From positions 1-64,000 of the forward strand of contig LMZR01000006.1 of assembly GCA_001567105.1 (NCBI GenBank): a stretch of DNA of 64,000 bases, written 5' to 3'. Under the pieces are notes generated by a model. That model ran no database searches. It saw only the letters and a list, made by a program, of their open reading frames with translations, and had not been told where the DNA came from. This DNA comes from Chloroflexi bacterium OLB14 (GTDB taxonomy: Bacteria; Chloroflexota; Anaerolineae; Anaerolineales; Villigracilaceae). Position numbers and translations under genes: made by a program. Shown here piece after piece: positions 62,081 to 64,000 of this stretch (positions within the stretch are counted from its first letter, which is position 1; each line of letters begins with the position of its first letter).

Positions 62081-64000
62081 ATGAAAAAGTTATTGAGTTT
62101 TATTTTGTTGTTTGCGATAGTTAGTATGTCATGTAAGTTTTTAACGCCTCAAGAAGAAGATGTTACTCCGCCACCTCCAACAGCCGAGCCAATTGATGTA
62201 CCGCCTGCTTTAGATTTTAGTGGCATTAACACATTGGATGATATTAAACCTAAACTAGCAGAAATGGGCGGCGCGCCTTGTGAAGGACAAGAAGAATTAA
62301 CTTGTGTTACTTTGCAAGTTCCATTAAATCAATTTGATGCTGCCAGCACTGAAACAATTGATGTTGTCTTTGGTGTGTTACCTGCTACAGGTGAACGCTA
62401 TGGCATGTTTATTCAAGCCTTCCCTGGTGGACCAGGTGGCGAAGGAATCAGTTCTGCTTATTGGAATTATTTTGATGAAAGTGTTTTAGAACATTATGAT
62501 ATTGTCTATTACGACCAACGTGGTATGGGATTATCATCTGAACTGGCTTGCCCAAAAACATACGCAGCAGATTTCACTAGCTACTTAATAGAATCGGATA
62601 CTGCTGGTTTGGAAGGGATAGATACTCCTGAGGAACAAGAAGAATTAGTTAATGATACAGAAAAATACGTGAATGATTGTGTAGCAGAAATTGGTATTGA
62701 CCCTGCTAAACTCGCTTTTTATGGCACCGATTCAGTTGCCGAAGATATTGAAGATTTTCGCGCCGCAATTGGTGATGAAAAGTTTTGGATCTATGGCGTG
62801 AGTTATGGCACGGCTGTATCACAAACCTATGCTTATGCTTATCCAGATCGTTTAGCAGGAGTCATTTTAGATGGCACCATTGATATGACTGTCTCTGGTG
62901 AACAAGGCTCATTGAATCAAGAAAAAGCATTTGATAAAGTTTTAGTAGCCGTATTAAATGCTTGTAATGCTGATGAACTCTGTTCAGCCGATATGGATGG
63001 TGAAGATGCCGTCAAAGTGTATGATGATTTTGCTGCAAAAGTTTCTCAAGACCCCATTGCATATACTTTCCCATTACCGAATGATAAAACTGTAAAAGGT
63101 ACATTTACATTCAATGCACTTGAGTATACAACATCATATCAAATGTATTCATTATCGGGGCGCATGTTATTCCTCAAAGCACTTGCCGCCGCCAAACATG
63201 GCGATTTAACTCCCATGTTACGTTTGATGTATGACAATGCAGATATTGACCCTGCTACATTTGAATATCTCGGCGACCCAACTTTTTCAGATACGATGTT
63301 CTTAAGTGTTCTTTGTACCGATGATACATTTTTCACTGGCACACCAGAAGAACGCATTGCCCAATCTATTGAAGCAGGTCAGGCATCCAATGGCACAGTG
63401 CCTCGTTTAGATGGTAGCGTTTATACAGGTGTATCATGTGCTTTCTGGCCCTCATCACCAAAAGAAGCTGTACAACGTCAGCCTTTGGTTTTAGAAGGTG
63501 TGCCTGTTTTTGTATTGAATGCCAAACTTGATCCTGCCACTCCATTTGAAGATGGTAAAGCCGTATTTGAACATCTCGATAATGGCTATCACCTTTATGG
63601 TGAAGGTGGTATTCACTCTATTTTCGGCTGGGGAAATTCTTGCCCCGACGATTATGTGACAGACTTTTTAGTAGATGGAACTTTGCCTAGCGAAAGAGAA
63701 ATTGTTTGTGATGAATGGGCTGAGACAGTTAATGCCTACGTCCCAAATCCGCCTCAGACTTTAAGTGAAGCTGGTAGCTTGCTAGACGCCTTCACCTCCA
63801 TTGACGATAATCTCTTCTACTTGCCAGATTTTTATTATAGCGATGCCAGTGAAGAAGAATCTGTTGGTTGTAATTTAGGTGGTACCTTTACATTTGGTCC
63901 AAGTGATGGAAGTCAAATCCCATATAAATTTGATAAATGTTCATTAATCAAAGGTTTAGCCATGACAGGTACAGGCTCGTTCAACCTCGATACAGGTGAA
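62081..64000 (+). CDS. Secreted alpha/beta hydrolase, tripeptidyl-aminopeptidase-like (truncated by window end)
   Basis: Lipoprotein: signal with lipobox (VSMSCKFL, Cys ~18), AAGGAG ribosome-binding site. The hydrolase domain has the oxyanion PGGPGG segment, YYDQRGMGLSS, nucleophile GVSYGTA, the acid in NAKLDPATP and the His in GEGGIHSIFGW. It resembles TAP-like/prolyl-type peptidases. After ~residue 560 the chain continues in an additional Cys-containing domain; the frame is open to the window edge, so the C-terminus is missing. It is probably an extracytoplasmic peptidase or esterase. Confidence 0.88.
   Translation, partial: MKKLLSFILLFAIVSMSCKFLTPQEEDVTPPPPTAEPIDVPPALDFSGINTLDDIKPKLAEMGGAPCEGQEELTCVTLQVPLNQFDAASTETIDVVFGVLPATGERYGMFIQAFPGGPGGEGISSAYWNYFDESVLEHYDIVYYDQRGMGLSSELACPKTYAADFTSYLIESDTAGLEGIDTPEEQEELVNDTEKYVNDCVAEIGIDPAKLAFYGTDSVAEDIEDFRAAIGDEKFWIYGVSYGTAVSQTYAYAYPDRLAGVILDGTIDMTVSGEQGSLNQEKAFDKVLVAVLNACNADELCSADMDGEDAVKVYDDFAAKVSQDPIAYTFPLPNDKTVKGTFTFNALEYTTSYQMYSLSGRMLFLKALAAAKHGDLTPMLRLMYDNADIDPATFEYLGDPTFSDTMFLSVLCTDDTFFTGTPEERIAQSIEAGQASNGTVPRLDGSVYTGVSCAFWPSSPKEAVQRQPLVLEGVPVFVLNAKLDPATPFEDGKAVFEHLDNGYHLYGEGGIHSIFGWGNSCPDDYVTDFLVDGTLPSEREIVCDEWAETVNAYVPNPPQTLSEAGSLLDAFTSIDDNLFYLPDFYYSDASEEESVGCNLGGTFTFGPSDGSQIPYKFDKCSLIKGLAMTGTGSFNLDTGE

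Overview
The window looks like chromosomal DNA of a low-GC member of the Chloroflexota, most likely Anaerolineae-like. This is an inference from the Thr/Pro-rich lipoprotein linkers, WD40-like secreted proteins, the mix of C1 and folate genes, and the T-box and S-box leaders. No phage, transposase, CRISPR array or rRNA was seen. Nearly all of the sequence is coding. Intergenic gaps are largely filled by short palindromic repeats of several families, and some of these repeats sit in frame inside protein genes.

Layout. 0-7.5 kb: small membrane protein, ECF sigma/anti-sigma pair, secreted or lipoprotein beta-propellers, and a large unrecognised protein. 7.7-11.1 kb: phenylalanine hydroxylase next to pterin/folate genes (FolM-like reductase, folB, folK, folE). 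11.2-22.7 kb: secreted beta-helix protein, exonuclease, a DsbA/FrnE-like protein with an in-frame UGA (probable selenoprotein), DUF4173 membrane protein, a short ORF in a structured transcript, rhodanese, glucan phosphorylase, a DUF91-like nuclease and a VapBC-type toxin-antitoxin pair. 22.8-32.6 kb: a GlyA-GcvT fusion, a histidine-kinase-like protein whose phosphoacceptor His is Arg, a P450 and a NarL-type two-component system. 32.7-36.3 kb: two tRNA-Ala genes, a T-box leader, leuS, tRNA-Glu and a tRNA-Glu 3' fragment. 36.3-50.2 kb (minus strand): two lipoproteins, coaX, GT-C type membrane proteins, a homocysteine methyltransferase-MTHFR fusion, metH, a 100-residue protein and a SAM-I riboswitch. 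50.3-55.8 kb: fdhD and an NAD-linked formate dehydrogenase whose catalytic subunit has a UGA at the Sec position followed by an E. coli-like SECIS hairpin. 55.9-64 kb: FmdE, PadR-modA-modB, a sugar dehydrogenase, DUF1232, NYN nuclease, HDAC-like deacetylase and a truncated alpha/beta hydrolase.

How the genes fit together. Much of the window serves one-carbon and redox metabolism. Folate/pterin synthesis, serine-glycine-methylene-THF interconversion, methionine synthesis and formate oxidation with molybdate uptake are all present. Two independent UGA codons with SECIS-like hairpins suggest the organism decodes selenocysteine, although no sel genes lie here.

Caveat. Eight genes are interrupted by single-base frameshifts, mostly in A/T runs. 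I read these mainly as residual assembly or read errors and annotate each gene over its whole span.
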